Positions 12,924 through 21,998 of a DNA stretch of 33,815 nucleotides are shown one piece after another (within the stretch, counting starts at the first letter, position 1; each line of letters starts with the position of its first letter). The notes under the pieces were generated by a model. The model had not been told where the DNA came from. It did not search any database and saw only the letters and a program-made list of their open reading frames with translations. This DNA comes from a virus. A program made the translations under genes and the position numbers. The stretch spans positions 1 to 33,815 of the IMG/VR virus record IMGVR_UViG_3300007609_000056; one strand, given 5' to 3'.

Positions 12924-14987
12924 TCACCGCGCCCGCGATTTCTTGAATGGGTTCTCTGCAAATGCCATGTAGATGTAGCCAATGCTGCCATCGTTAATGT
13001 CAGAGCTACCGGTTCTTGGTTTAAACCCGTTTGACAAAATGTCTACATTTGCAGTGCTTGCTGCTTCTGCCGATGCGGAGTTAGCGTAAATCTGAATTGC
13101 ACTTTGATTATATGTAGACCTAGTAGTGTCAATCATTATCCATCCATTTCCTGAGTTTGAATAGTTTTTAACCAACACAAACGCAGGGCGGAAGCCGGTG
13201 TAGACAAAGGGACCGTCAGTGCTGCCGTTGCCGGTGTAGCTGCCGAACTTGCTGAAGCCGTCTACGCTGTGGAAGCAGTAGGCGATCATATCGCCAGTAT
13301 TATTGCCGTAGCCAGTAAGTGATACACCAAACGTAGTTGAAGAAGGGGTAGAGGCCCCCCAATAGTTAGCAAGCGATATAGCTGCATTTGTTTGGTTAAG
13401 CTCTAAAGCAAGGTCTTTCCCAAGTGATGAGTGATATACAGGCCAATTTGTTGGCGCAACCGTTCTTGACTTTACAATAACAATATCAGGCGCTGCGCCC
13501 AAGCCGTGCCCTACCGTTGACCCGCTAGCGCCTTGCGAATAGCTAACAATACTAAAACCAGCAGTCGTGTTAGCCCGCACCTGCGAGGTGATGGTGCCAT
13601 CGGTGTTGGTGACAGTGCTGCCGCCAGCGTTCCAGTTCCAAGCGACATGCCTTTGACCTGCTGCGTTTACACCAACGCTAGAGTTGACCGTAAAGCCGTT
13701 TGTGTCAAAGGACGCCAACACGTTGCCGTAGGAGTACTCGAGGTTCGTGTTGTCAGAATTAAGCTGCTTCTGCGCTCCCCGCACTGCGTCTTGCAACCAA
13801 TGACTGTACCCTGCATCGCGGTTCTTAATCCACACAAAGTCAGGCTGGAACTCAAGGCCGCCGATAGCCTGCGTGGTCCCGTTCCCCGTGTACAGGGCAG
13901 GGGCGAAGTGAGCCTTCCCGTCCGTGATCGTGGGGGCAGGGAGGTTGCTGCTGTTCAGGGCTACCTCTGCTCCTGTCGGGCCTGTATCAACCCAAGGAAG
14001 CTGACCGAAGTTATATGAACCAGCAGGCAGGACAGGATCAAACGGGCCGCTGACAGAAGTGTCATAGCTGACGCCCACGCCATCCTTCTCGTAATAATAC
14101 TCTCCCGTAGAAGGGCGCATCGTCACGGCAGCGTTGCCGGTCGTCACTAGATTGCCGTTTGAGAGCGTGCCGGTCGTCCGAGGATCAACGGGGTTTAGCG
14201 TGCAGTAATTCACGCTAGGCGTATCAGCCACCTGATCGTCCGTGGTGATCCCGCTCGGCGTCCAGTCGTTACCGTTACCGCTTACGTCAGTGCCAAGGGC
14301 AGCAGCCGTGCTGTTATCGGAGAAGTCTAGATGGAAACCGTTGGTGCCGTAGGTGCCCGTGTAGCTGATAGGTTGCCACACACCGTCAGCGTCCTGCTTG
14401 CCGAAGCGGCTGGGGTCGAGGGCTTGACCGTCGATGAAGTGAACATCGGAGAGGTAGCCGTCGAGGTAGTTAGTCAAGCTAGAGGCGTTAGCAACACCAA
14501 TCTGATGCGCTGACGCTCGATTAATTTCAATGTCTGCGTTTAGTGCTGGCGTCGTCGAGAAAGAACCGGCTTGCAAAATACCGTTTACATAAAGCTTGAA
14601 ACGATCCGCCCCCGCCGCTAGCGTTGTATCTAGCGTTGCTACAACGTGGTACCAAGCAGATGAATCACGATAAACAGCGGTTGAAGCCCATACGATACTT
14701 GATACCCCTCCATCTGGCGATGCGAATATCCTAAATACGTCGTTGTTGTCAAACCGGATAGCACCATAGCCCGCTGCAACTGACCCAGTGCCTTGACCAA
14801 ACAATGTTTGATAAGAGCCAAGATTCCCACGCTTAACCCAACCGCTCCAAGTCCAAGTCTTACGGTTTCCCGCAGAGGCAGGGGTGCGGCTCAGATAAGC
14901 GCTGTCGTCGTCGTTGAAGCGGAGGGAGTCATTGATCTTGAAAAGACCAGCTTGCGATGATCCTATCAGCATCGCTTTTGCAAACAT
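12924..14987 (-). CDS. LamG/concanavalin-like tail fibre or tip protein
   Basis: The 687-residue protein starts with ATG at 14987 after GGAG, with a GTG at 15014 as alternative. Residues about 22-190 form a LamG-like lectin fold (LSRTPASAGNRKTWTWSGWV through YLDGYLSDVHFIDGQ). The C-terminal half repeats a unit of the type PDFVWIKNRD...W...RG near residues 380, 500 and 600, a DUF7483-like pattern in aquatic phage fibres. It probably binds host surface sugars. The region 13000-14900 is visibly more AT-rich than the rest of the genome, consistent with acquisition or exchange of a receptor-binding gene. Confidence 0.8.
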   Translation of the reverse strand: MFAKAMLIGSSQAGLFKINDSLRFNDDDSAYLSRTPASAGNRKTWTWSGWVKRGNLGSYQTLFGQGTGSVAAGYGAIRFDNNDVFRIFASPDGGVSSIVWASTAVYRDSSAWYHVVATLDTTLAAGADRFKLYVNGILQAGSFSTTPALNADIEINRASAHQIGVANASSLTNYLDGYLSDVHFIDGQALDPSRFGKQDADGVWQPISYTGTYGTNGFHLDFSDNSTAAALGTDVSGNGNDWTPSGITTDDQVADTPSVNYCTLNPVDPRTTGTLSNGNLVTTGNAAVTMRPSTGEYYYEKDGVGVSYDTSVSGPFDPVLPAGSYNFGQLPWVDTGPTGAEVALNSSNLPAPTITDGKAHFAPALYTGNGTTQAIGGLEFQPDFVWIKNRDAGYSHWLQDAVRGAQKQLNSDNTNLEYSYGNVLASFDTNGFTVNSSVGVNAAGQRHVAWNWNAGGSTVTNTDGTITSQVRANTTAGFSIVSYSQGASGSTVGHGLGAAPDIVIVKSRTVAPTNWPVYHSSLGKDLALELNQTNAAISLANYWGASTPSSTTFGVSLTGYGNNTGDMIAYCFHSVDGFSKFGSYTGNGSTDGPFVYTGFRPAFVLVKNYSNSGNGWIMIDTTRSTYNQSAIQIYANSASAEAASTANVDILSNGFKPRTGSSDINDGSIGYIYMAFAENPFKKSRAR

Positions 14988-15439
14988 TAGGCGAGGTCTC
15001 CAATCAAATCCCACTCATCCGTTGCCACTTTCTTCAACGTCGCGGCGGCATACTGGGCGCTGATCTGTAGGGCTGAATCCTTGGAGTTTACCGTCACCCC
15101 ACTAGCCCCGGCGAACGTCACCGCTCCCGTCCCGGCTTGAATCACCACCACCTCAGCGCCAACGGGGAAGGCAACGCTCGCATTCGTGGGGACCGTGATC
15201 GTGGTTGCGCTGCTATTGGTCGTCCGAATGAATGCGCCGGTATCCGTCAGGGCTAGGGTTCGGGCCGTAGTCGATTCAGTGACGATGGGAAGGCCCTGCT
15301 TAGCCACTCCCGTTCCGTCAATGGTCGTATCACCCGTAACCGCAAAATCCGCATCAACGGTGATATTCGCCTCAAAGGTTCCACCATTCGTCTTGCTTAC
15401 TGCGTCCGCTACTGCGGGGCTTGTTCCTATGTAGCTCAT
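14987..15439 (-). CDS. Small virion protein, fibre accessory
   Basis: The 150-residue protein begins MSYIGTSPAVADAV, has a repeat-poor beta-rich middle (TTARTLALTDTGAFIRT, TTITVPTNASVAFPVGAEV) and ends KKVATDEWDLIGDLA. The pattern resembles proteins next to tail fibres in aquatic phages. Its position before the LamG fibre supports a structural role. AAGGGGG precedes the ATG. Confidence 0.6.
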   Translation of the reverse strand: MSYIGTSPAVADAVSKTNGGTFEANITVDADFAVTGDTTIDGTGVAKQGLPIVTESTTARTLALTDTGAFIRTTNSSATTITVPTNASVAFPVGAEVVVIQAGTGAVTFAGASGVTVNSKDSALQISAQYAAATLKKVATDEWDLIGDLA

Positions 15440-15450
15440 CTCAAACCCCC

Positions 15451-15795
15451 TTAGGTGATATCAAGGTGTGATAGCACAACGTCCGCGCTGGCCGCTGTGT
15501 CGGAAGTGACGATGATCGCATCCCCCGGTTCGAGGACGATCTTTTGATCTCCTCCGACTACCACTAGAGCTCCGCCAGCAGGGACGGGCGCGGCCTTCAC
15601 TAGATAGACCGCGTCCTCGCCCCCGGAAGTGCGTCCAGAGGCGTCGAGTTGAACGTCCACGCTGATCTGGGATGTGTGAATGTTCGCGATGCTCAGGCCA
15701 ATTACGGTGGCCTCTGTAGCCGCTGGGCAGGTATAGACCGTCGCTGGGGTCGTCCCAATGGCGGTATCAGTTTCGGATAAAAATGCGTTAGCCAT
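15451..15795 (-). CDS. Small beta-sandwich virion protein
   Basis: The 114-residue protein has alternating beta strands (TPATVYTCPAATEATVIGLSIAN, ISVDVQLD) and a central GGALVVVGGDQKIVLEPGDAI. This type is common beside fibre genes in aquatic phages and is probably a decoration or fibre accessory. GGGGTG precedes the ATG by four bases. Function is inferred from neighbours. Confidence 0.55.
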   Translation of the reverse strand: MANAFLSETDTAIGTTPATVYTCPAATEATVIGLSIANIHTSQISVDVQLDASGRTSGGEDAVYLVKAAPVPAGGALVVVGGDQKIVLEPGDAIIVTSDTAASADVVLSHLDIT

Positions 15796-15798
15796 GAT

Positions 15799-16752
15799 TC
15801 ACCCCAGAGCGATGGCGAAGGCAACGGCGGCATCTGCCCCGGCGTTCGCGTCCACATAAGCTTTGATGGATTGCTGAGTTGCCAGCGCCGTGGCGCTATT
15901 GGAGGACATATCGTCCTCGTCGAGAATGTTGGAAACCGCCGTGCCCCCGAAAGTCAGGCTTGCGCCAAGGCTTAGGGTCTTGTTCGTTTCCCACTGGTCG
16001 TCGGTGCCGTTATAGATAAACGTGGCATTCGCCCCATCAATGGTGATTCCGGCACCATTCGCCTCAGAAGCATTTAACGATCCTTCAGCCAGAACGATGT
16101 TCTTATCCTCAATGCTCACGGTCGTGCTGTTGATCGTCGTCGTGGTCCCATCGACCTGAAGGTTTCCGGCGATGACTACGGTGCCGGCAATGTCCGCATA
16201 AGGGGACGGGTCAATGGTGAAGGTTGACGGCCCCCGGAGATAGCCTGTCGTCGTGATGTTCCCAACGGAGATTACGGAGCCGTCCTCATATTTGCTATCT
16301 AAAGCGGCTTGTAATCCATCGACGTTGGAGATCACATGGTTATGCGAATCGTCCGCGACGGTGACAATGATCGAAGTGGTCCCCGATCCAGACACATCCC
16401 CGGAAAGGGTTATCGTCTGGTTAGCGGTCAGATAGCCCTCGACAGAGTGATCGCCCCATCCGTAAGCCGTGTCCCAGTTGGTTTTGTTATAGCCACTGAT
16501 CGGCGTCGTTCCGTCAAGAAACGTGCCGATCTCGCTCTCCGTGAAATAGCGAGTGTCGAGGGTGGTCGAGTAATTGGTGGTCGTCAGAGCCGTCGAGGCG
16601 TCCTGTTTCGCGTCGATCTGAGACTGAAGGCCCGAGTGAAGGTTGGAAACCGTGACGCTCTTGGTGACGCTGCCGTCATTGATGATGAGCACGTCCCCAG
16701 CGTCGGGCGCTGCTCCAATAGCGTCGAGCTCGCTAATCTTTACCGTCGGCAT
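15799..16752 (-). CDS. Tail fibre protein with collagen-free shaft repeats
   Basis: The 317-residue protein begins MPTVKISELDAIG, like many phage fibre or head-decoration proteins, then has TTTTINSTTVSIEDKNIVLA and GAGITIDGANATFIYNG, a shaft motif recurrent in aquatic phage fibres. Residues rich in Ser, Thr and Gly suggest a beta-helical shaft. It lies in the fibre cluster downstream of J. GGAG lies seven bases upstream. Confidence 0.7.
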   Translation of the reverse strand: MPTVKISELDAIGAAPDAGDVLIINDGSVTKSVTVSNLHSGLQSQIDAKQDASTALTTTNYSTTLDTRYFTESEIGTFLDGTTPISGYNKTNWDTAYGWGDHSVEGYLTANQTITLSGDVSGSGTTSIIVTVADDSHNHVISNVDGLQAALDSKYEDGSVISVGNITTTGYLRGPSTFTIDPSPYADIAGTVVIAGNLQVDGTTTTINSTTVSIEDKNIVLAEGSLNASEANGAGITIDGANATFIYNGTDDQWETNKTLSLGASLTFGGTAVSNILDEDDMSSNSATALATQQSIKAYVDANAGADAAVAFAIALG

Positions 16753-16755
16753 GGC

Positions 16756-16899
16756 TTACTCCTGCGCGATGAGCGTCCCATCTTCTGTTGTGATAAATAG
16801 GCCGCTCGTCTCGGTCCTAAACTGCACCAGCGCATCGGCCCACGCGCCCTTGAGCAGACTGTCCGCAATGGTTTCAATGTTGATGTTAATAAATATCAC
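16756..16899 (-). CDS. 47-residue protein of unknown function
   Basis: The frame starts with GTG at 16899, which overlaps the previous stop as GTGA, and has GAGGA seven bases upstream. It encodes a small amphipathic protein (MIFININ, ETIADSLLKGAWADALVQF, LFITTEDGTLIAQE). It ends just before the fibre gene at 16752. Its place in the overlapping chain supports it; no family is recognised. Confidence 0.5.
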   Translation of the reverse strand: MIFININIETIADSLLKGAWADALVQFRTETSGLFITTEDGTLIAQE

Positions 16900-17156
16900 G
16901 CCGCTGTCCTCGGGAAGTCAGCCATCGAGCCGGAGGAATTCGTCACCTCGGAGACCGCCGCAGCATCGCCGCGCTTGGCCAAAATGACCACTTCCTGCAC
17001 ATTGCTCTTGTCCGGCTCAATCGTCACTCGAAAGCCAGTATCAGGCACATCGATGCTCGCCGTCTTGCGCGTGACCGTAATTGTGGCCGACATAGCCCAG
17101 CCGGTCTGTAGGTTGGCTGAGAAGTCATTGCGCGTGGGGCAGGCCAAATCAATCAT
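16896..17156 (-). CDS. Small virion-associated protein
   Basis: From ATG 17156 the protein has 86 residues. It contains beta strands (MSATITVTRKTASIDV, FRVTIEPDKSNVQEVVILAKRG). The TTG 15 bases earlier is less likely because GAGG is positioned for the ATG, and the start overlaps the previous stop by 8 bases. It is probably a tail-associated protein, but no family is recognised. Confidence 0.5.
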   Translation of the reverse strand: MIDLACPTRNDFSANLQTGWAMSATITVTRKTASIDVPDTGFRVTIEPDKSNVQEVVILAKRGDAAAVSEVTNSSGSMADFPRTAA

Positions 17157-17466
17157 GCGAGATATCCTCAAGCACGATCACATCAAAGGTTTCGGTGGAG
17201 AACACCTCGCTATTCCCGTCCGTGAATTCAATGTCGCACTTGTGCGCGCCAGCTGACCAGCTATCAGTCTGCGCCGCTGTGGCCGTAACACTAAAGACGC
17301 CGGACAGAGGCGTCGTCTTGGTCACTGTCAGGTTGGCAATTAGCGTGTCATTCGCCCGAATCTGGGCTCGAATGCTGTAGTTGGTGATATCAACGGCGAC
17401 AAAGTTTTCCGTGAGCGTCACCACCCACTCGAATGAGTCGCCTTGCTTGTGAGTGACGCTAGCCAT
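17149..17466 (-). CDS. BppU/Ig-like small tail protein
   Basis: The 105-residue protein is a beta-sandwich with the pattern GDSFEWVVTL, NYSIRAQIR, LSGVFSVTATAAQTDSWSAGAHKCDIEFTDG. This looks like the N-terminal domain of baseplate or tail proteins such as BppU. A similar domain appears fused to the gpW-like protein at 30996-31589. AGGAGG lies seven bases before the ATG. A tail-tip or fibre-attachment role is inferred. Confidence 0.55.
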   Translation of the reverse strand: MASVTHKQGDSFEWVVTLTENFVAVDITNYSIRAQIRANDTLIANLTVTKTTPLSGVFSVTATAAQTDSWSAGAHKCDIEFTDGNSEVFSTETFDVIVLEDISHD

Positions 17467-17488
17467 CGAGGAGCCTCCTGTGCTTGGC

Positions 17489-17824
17489 TCAGTTTACCAC
17501 GGGCCAGTCCTGAATATGGGGCCAATCGGGATGTTCGGGGAGGTCGCGCAGAGCCTGCCTGTAGGCAGCCCAAGCATCCTTGGTGGCGAGAGGCACATCA
17601 GGCAGTTGTGTCCAGTCGGAGGCGGCGAGGAGTTGGTCGCGCTGCACTCTCGCCATAGCCTCGGCCTCGGCCTCCCGGGCATCGTCGTCCGCCACGAGCT
17701 CAGAGCCATTCCACTTCATTCGGAAGGGGTTCAAGCCATCAGGGACCGGGACGCACCCCTCGGGCTGCTCGTGGTAGGTGATTATGCTGACCACCTGCCC
17801 GTCCTCGATCTTCGCCCACATCAT
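17489..17824 (-). CDS. Tail fibre assembly chaperone-like protein
   Basis: The 111-residue protein has an N-terminal part with AKIEDGQVVSIITYHEQPEG and a C-terminal segment RDQLLAASDWTQLPDVPLAT followed by YRQALRDLPEHPDWPHIQDWP. That segment matches the Phage_tail_APC-type motif found in tail fibre assembly chaperones. It starts at an ATGA overlap with J. It probably helps fold or attach the fibres. Confidence 0.7.
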   Translation of the reverse strand: MMWAKIEDGQVVSIITYHEQPEGCVPVPDGLNPFRMKWNGSELVADDDAREAEAEAMARVQRDQLLAASDWTQLPDVPLATKDAWAAYRQALRDLPEHPDWPHIQDWPVVN

Positions 17825-20800
17825 CGCTTAAGCCTCACGATCTGCATATAGGTGCCGGGAGCCCTGAATGTCCTCGGGAACGTGTCAGTGACGTTAGTCG
17901 CAGCCTGTAGATAGAACTGCCAGTTGCTGTTGGTGAAACCAACGAAATACTGCATTGAGGACGAAAACAGGGCTTGCTGGATTTGCGCCCAGTTGGTCGT
18001 ATCGTAGGCAACATCCCCGATAAAATACTGCGTTGCCTGTAGAGAAGCACCCGCATAGATCAAGATGCGGATAGCGATATAGGGAGCTCCCGCCGCCTCT
18101 GGATGCGCCCTAATCCCCCAGCTGATCTCTGCAATATCGTTGCCGTTGTATTGCTGGCCGGTGATTGAGACAAGGGTGGTCCAGCTCGTGGAATAGTTGA
18201 TATCCGAAGGCATATCAGCGCGGAACGTATCGGTCGCCGAGCGCAAAGCCAGTTGATTTGTGTTCACCCCTCCGCTTTTGACAATCAGGTTCCCGCCCGA
18301 CGCCGTAAGGGTCACGTCATCAAGCTGGATGTTGCTGGCGCTTAGAGTGCCGGTGGTGATGTTATCTGCATTGAGATTGGTAACAGAGACCACCCCGGCA
18401 TTGAGGGTTCCGCTCGTAATATTGCTGGCGTTTAGATTAGAGACAGTAACGACCCCGGCATCGAGCGTCCCGGTGGTGATGTTACTGGCATTGAGATTGG
18501 TCACATTGACCAGAGAGGCGTCGAGCGTTCCCGCGCTGATGTAATCGGCCCGGATCTCAGAGATTTGGAGAAGCTGGATAGGTTCAGCGAGAAGCCCGCC
18601 GCGCTGGATAACGTCAGCGGAGCCGGTCTCAATGTACGCAAGGGCAAGCATTGAATCCGTGGGCGTAAAGGCAACGGCAACGGCGTTGTTGTCGTAGTGC
18701 CAAGTCGCCCCTTCTCGAAAAACAAAAGCGGTTCTGGTCGCTATGCCCTGAACAGTGAAGTTAAGGCCAGACGCGTCATAGACGACGTAACCTTTTTTGT
18801 TTACAAGCTGAGTCGCGAAAGACGACGACGAGAGCTGCGTTCTTGCAATGTTGTACTTCACATTGTCGAAGATGACGAACCCGTCAGTCCCCGGAACCGG
18901 CTCGCCTGCGTTGTTCACGCCTACGAATGATCCCTCACCAGAGTTCCCCGTAGCGTCGCTATTCTTGTTCAAAAGCAGGGCGATGGTTTTACCCTGTACC
19001 GCCCCCTCGGCGACGATAGGCGCGGTGACGGCCCCGTTGGCAAGCTGGCCCGTATCAATACCGTTGTTCTTGACGATGAGCGTCCCAGCGCCATCGGTGT
19101 CGAGTGTCACGCCGTCAATGGTGATGAAGTCGGCGCTAAGGCTCCCGGTAGTGATCTCATCCGCGTTCAGGTTAGTTACATTAACCACGCTCGCATCAAG
19201 CGTGCCAACGCTGATGTAGTCGGCTGTGATATCCGCCACGGCGACAATCTGCACGGGCTCGGCTAGTAGGCCCGCCTTGCTGATGAATTGCGTGGTGCTG
19301 TCCTTGTTCAGATAGGCCAGCGCCAGCATAGTGTCAGTGGGGTTGAAGGCCACCCCCGTGAAATTGTCGTTGTCGTAATACCACTGCCCGCCCTCTTTCC
19401 AGACAAAGGCGATGCGGGAATTGCCGAAGCCAGAAATAGCGAAGGGCGTTTGGGTGGAGATGTCGTAAACGATATAGCCCTGCCTGCCCTGCATACTGGT
19501 CACAAAGGTGTAATTGCCGAGATAGCTCCTATCGACGGTGTACTTAATGCCGTTCCAAATGAAGAAGCCATCTGTGCCAGTAACGGGGTCGCCAGCGTTG
19601 CTGACGCCCACAAAGGCGCCATTTCCGTTGAAGGTGCTCCCATCGCTGTCCTGATTCAGCAGAAGCGCGATGGTCTTGCCGGCGTTGTATTCATTCAGCA
19701 GGTCATCTTCAAGAACAGGGTTGCCGCCAAAGTCGACAATCGTCGAGACCCCAGCACCGCCGATCACTGCCGTGCTTGCCCCTGCTGTGGCGCTGATGGT
19801 GGAGGTATCTGAGTCGGGGTCGCGCACCGACTCCCGCCCGTCCACGTCCTCGGAGCGCACCCAATAGAAACGCTCCAGCCCCCGGAGGAGCTCGTGGCGG
19901 AAGCGCGTACCGCGCACTCGGCCCACCTCGACGGCGTTAGCCCAAGCGCTGTCCGGCGAAGCGTAGACCACCACCTCGTCATACATGGAAGGCATTGAGG
20001 GCGCCTCCCATTCAAGGAGCACCCCTTCCTCCTCGCCTGTAGCCGTCAGTCCGCTAGGCGATGGCACCGCCGGGTCATTAAAGACAATCGTGCCGGCTGC
20101 CGTGCGCGTGCTGTAATCGCCCAGCGCTGGGTCCGTGTAGGCGCTAGCGCTGTCCTCGCGCACCGTGAGGGAGAAGCCATTCTCGGGATCGAAACTCCAA
20201 GCATCGACCACGAAAACCTTGGCCGACCAGCTGAGCTCGGCGATGGTCACGGAGATGCGCTCGCCTACGCCGACCTTGAGGGCCTTCCAGTTGACGGGCA
20301 GGACCGCCGTGATCTGCTGATTGTTCAGCCGGAGGCTCTTGTAGGCCAGGCGCTGCGCCATGAACTCGTCATTCGTCATGGGCAGGGAGATGGAGGTAGT
20401 CAGCTCCTGGCCGCTGTCCCTGGTGGTCAGGTAGTCGCTATCCTGCACGCGCAGAAACTGCGTGGCCGCATAGTCCTTGCCCGGATCGATGAAGGTGCCG
20501 CGCACGGTGTTGAAGCGCTGAGCTCGCGGGCGCTCGGGCTGAATCTGCACGTCGCCCACGATGTCGTTTTCGGTGAACGTGTAGGTGGGCGCCTCATAGG
20601 CGCAGGCGCGGATCCGATACTTGCCGCCGGACCAGGTAAGCGTGCCGGCCATCGATGAGAGCAGGGCGCGGATGTTGTCCGCGTAGGCCGTGCCAGTATC
20701 AAGGGCGCCGTTGCAGGTAAAGCGCTTGGTGGAGCCGCCCGAGGGGACCGTGACGGTGGCGTCGCACTGGTCCGCGGCGGTCGCCACCATGGCCCAATCG

Positions 20801-21612
20801 ATGTCGCCATAGGTGATGCCCTCGGCCCCCATGCCGATATCCGCGTCGAAAAGGTAATCCGCCAGGCAAAGGGCAGGATTATCTGACCATTCCCACGTCG
20901 CAGGGTCAGCTAAACGGTGCGTTCCTGATCCGCCATTGGTGGAATCGAGGCGCGGGTCATAGACCTTTTTGCCCTTGACCACGGCGCGAATGTTCTGCGG
21001 CGCCCCATTGGCCCACACCCCTTCCCCGGTCTTGGTCCCGAGCTCGAAGGCGGAGACGACGTAGCAGATCCCACGGCCATCGTGGTCGGCGGTCCAGTCG
21101 GAGAAGGCTGTGGCCAGCTGCGTGACGTGGGTCTGACTGTCCGAGCCAAGGCGCCGATAGAAGTTGGTAACTTCATTACCCCCTATCGGCCCATAGGTGC
21201 CACTGGTGACCCCTCCGGTGCCGGCCCAGTCGATGATCGAGGAGGGGATCTTGTCGCCGTCGAGGTAGATAGCCTCGATGTCGGCGCACTCGTGGGAGGC
21301 GAGGGAAACGACCGTCCAAAGGGTATTGTTATCGTTGGTGCCGGCCGTGGGGACGGTGTTCGTGTAGACCACCGGGCCGGACACCCGAGCGCGCCCATAG
21401 ACGATCTTCGCCGGCTCGATGGCGCTGCGCACCATAACATCCCGGGGCGCGGCTGCGGCTGCTTTGCGGGCGTCGGCTTCCTGTTTTTTCTGATAGCTGG
21501 CGGCAATGGCGATGTCGGTGACGGCGGCCGCTGCCGTAATGGCAGCCGCTGCGCCAGTGCTTAGGCTCGCGCCCGCTGCCTTGATAACGATTGCCGCAAC
21601 CGCCTGAGCCAT
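17821..21612 (-). CDS. J-like tail tip attachment protein with duplicated module
   Basis: The 1263-residue protein is the host-recognition tip of the tail. The N-terminal half resembles lambda J, with IEPAKIVYGRARVSGPV near 70 and YRIRACAYEAPTYTF in the tail-hub region. A fibronectin type III-like domain spans about 515-600. The C-terminal half holds a duplicated module of about 229 residues beginning GKTIALLLN at 645 and at 874. Each module ends with LDAS(V/L)VNVTNLNA repeats that are expanded in the second copy. The last part (from about 1120) is a unique tip domain. Length is close to lambda J (1132). Confidence 0.82.
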   Translation of the reverse strand: MAQAVAAIVIKAAGASLSTGAAAAITAAAAVTDIAIAASYQKKQEADARKAAAAAPRDVMVRSAIEPAKIVYGRARVSGPVVYTNTVPTAGTNDNNTLWTVVSLASHECADIEAIYLDGDKIPSSIIDWAGTGGVTSGTYGPIGGNEVTNFYRRLGSDSQTHVTQLATAFSDWTADHDGRGICYVVSAFELGTKTGEGVWANGAPQNIRAVVKGKKVYDPRLDSTNGGSGTHRLADPATWEWSDNPALCLADYLFDADIGMGAEGITYGDIDWAMVATAADQCDATVTVPSGGSTKRFTCNGALDTGTAYADNIRALLSSMAGTLTWSGGKYRIRACAYEAPTYTFTENDIVGDVQIQPERPRAQRFNTVRGTFIDPGKDYAATQFLRVQDSDYLTTRDSGQELTTSISLPMTNDEFMAQRLAYKSLRLNNQQITAVLPVNWKALKVGVGERISVTIAELSWSAKVFVVDAWSFDPENGFSLTVREDSASAYTDPALGDYSTRTAAGTIVFNDPAVPSPSGLTATGEEEGVLLEWEAPSMPSMYDEVVVYASPDSAWANAVEVGRVRGTRFRHELLRGLERFYWVRSEDVDGRESVRDPDSDTSTISATAGASTAVIGGAGVSTIVDFGGNPVLEDDLLNEYNAGKTIALLLNQDSDGSTFNGNGAFVGVSNAGDPVTGTDGFFIWNGIKYTVDRSYLGNYTFVTSMQGRQGYIVYDISTQTPFAISGFGNSRIAFVWKEGGQWYYDNDNFTGVAFNPTDTMLALAYLNKDSTTQFISKAGLLAEPVQIVAVADITADYISVGTLDASVVNVTNLNADEITTGSLSADFITIDGVTLDTDGAGTLIVKNNGIDTGQLANGAVTAPIVAEGAVQGKTIALLLNKNSDATGNSGEGSFVGVNNAGEPVPGTDGFVIFDNVKYNIARTQLSSSSFATQLVNKKGYVVYDASGLNFTVQGIATRTAFVFREGATWHYDNNAVAVAFTPTDSMLALAYIETGSADVIQRGGLLAEPIQLLQISEIRADYISAGTLDASLVNVTNLNASNITTGTLDAGVVTVSNLNASNITSGTLNAGVVSVTNLNADNITTGTLSASNIQLDDVTLTASGGNLIVKSGGVNTNQLALRSATDTFRADMPSDINYSTSWTTLVSITGQQYNGNDIAEISWGIRAHPEAAGAPYIAIRILIYAGASLQATQYFIGDVAYDTTNWAQIQQALFSSSMQYFVGFTNSNWQFYLQAATNVTDTFPRTFRAPGTYMQIVRLKR
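18240..18993 (-). repeat. J-like protein module, second copy
   Basis: The module starts with GKTIALLLNKNSD at 18993 and matches the first copy (18994-19680) through WHYDNN, MLALAY, GGLLAEP and ADYISAGTLDAS. It contains two more 20-residue units than the first copy. Confidence 0.75.
18361..18540 (-). repeat. Three 60-bp tandem repeats in the J-like gene
   Basis: Units at 18361-18420, 18421-18480 and 18481-18540 each encode about 20 residues of the type NLNA(S/D)NIT(T/S)GTL(D/N)A. The first module carries one such unit at the corresponding place (around 19141-19200). Confidence 0.75.
18994..19680 (-). repeat. J-like protein module, first copy
   Basis: The module begins with GKTIALLLNQDSDG and spans 687 bases to the start of the second copy. 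It contains GVSNAGDPVTGTDGF, QWYYDND and a single NLNADEITTGSLS unit. Confidence 0.75.
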
Positions 21613-21998
21613 TAGATTCTCCAGCCTTCGAGAGCGTAGCGCAGAGGCGCCCGGTAGAGCCCCACCTTAATCGGGACCAGCGCGCCATCTCCTGCGCGCA
21701 CGCCTGCGAGCTCGCCTACACCCGGCAATTTTAGCAGGAGCACGTCGGCCGTGCTTGTCTCATTCACCGGGCAGGGGTCGCCAAGGATATACGTCAGGAG
21801 CCCCGCTAGGCCGCCGTGGCGGGCCATGAGGGCCTCGGCCTCGTCCTTGTTCGCGTAGTCCATGCCCGGCGCTGGATCGCGCCCCCTGTAGGCCGCAAAT
21901 ACGGCCCTGGCGAGCTGACAGCAGTCGAGGCGCCCCCATGCAAAGGGCTGGTCGCCAAAAGCGCGTGTGACGCTTCTGACGGCCTCCTCGCGGGTCAT
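21612..21998 (-). CDS. DUF6950/NlpC-P60-like tail protein (K position)
   Basis: The 128-residue protein has QPFAWGRLDCCQLARAVF, the entry of DUF6950/NlpC-P60-like folds, with a catalytic-type Cys26 or Cys27 after the D. It lies directly before J, in the position of lambda K, which supplies a peptidoglycan-cutting domain. No clear catalytic His pair is visible, so activity is uncertain. It overlaps the previous gene by 4 bases and J as TAATG. Confidence 0.65.
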   Translation of the reverse strand: MTREEAVRSVTRAFGDQPFAWGRLDCCQLARAVFAAYRGRDPAPGMDYANKDEAEALMARHGGLAGLLTYILGDPCPVNETSTADVLLLKLPGVGELAGVRAGDGALVPIKVGLYRAPLRYALEGWRI

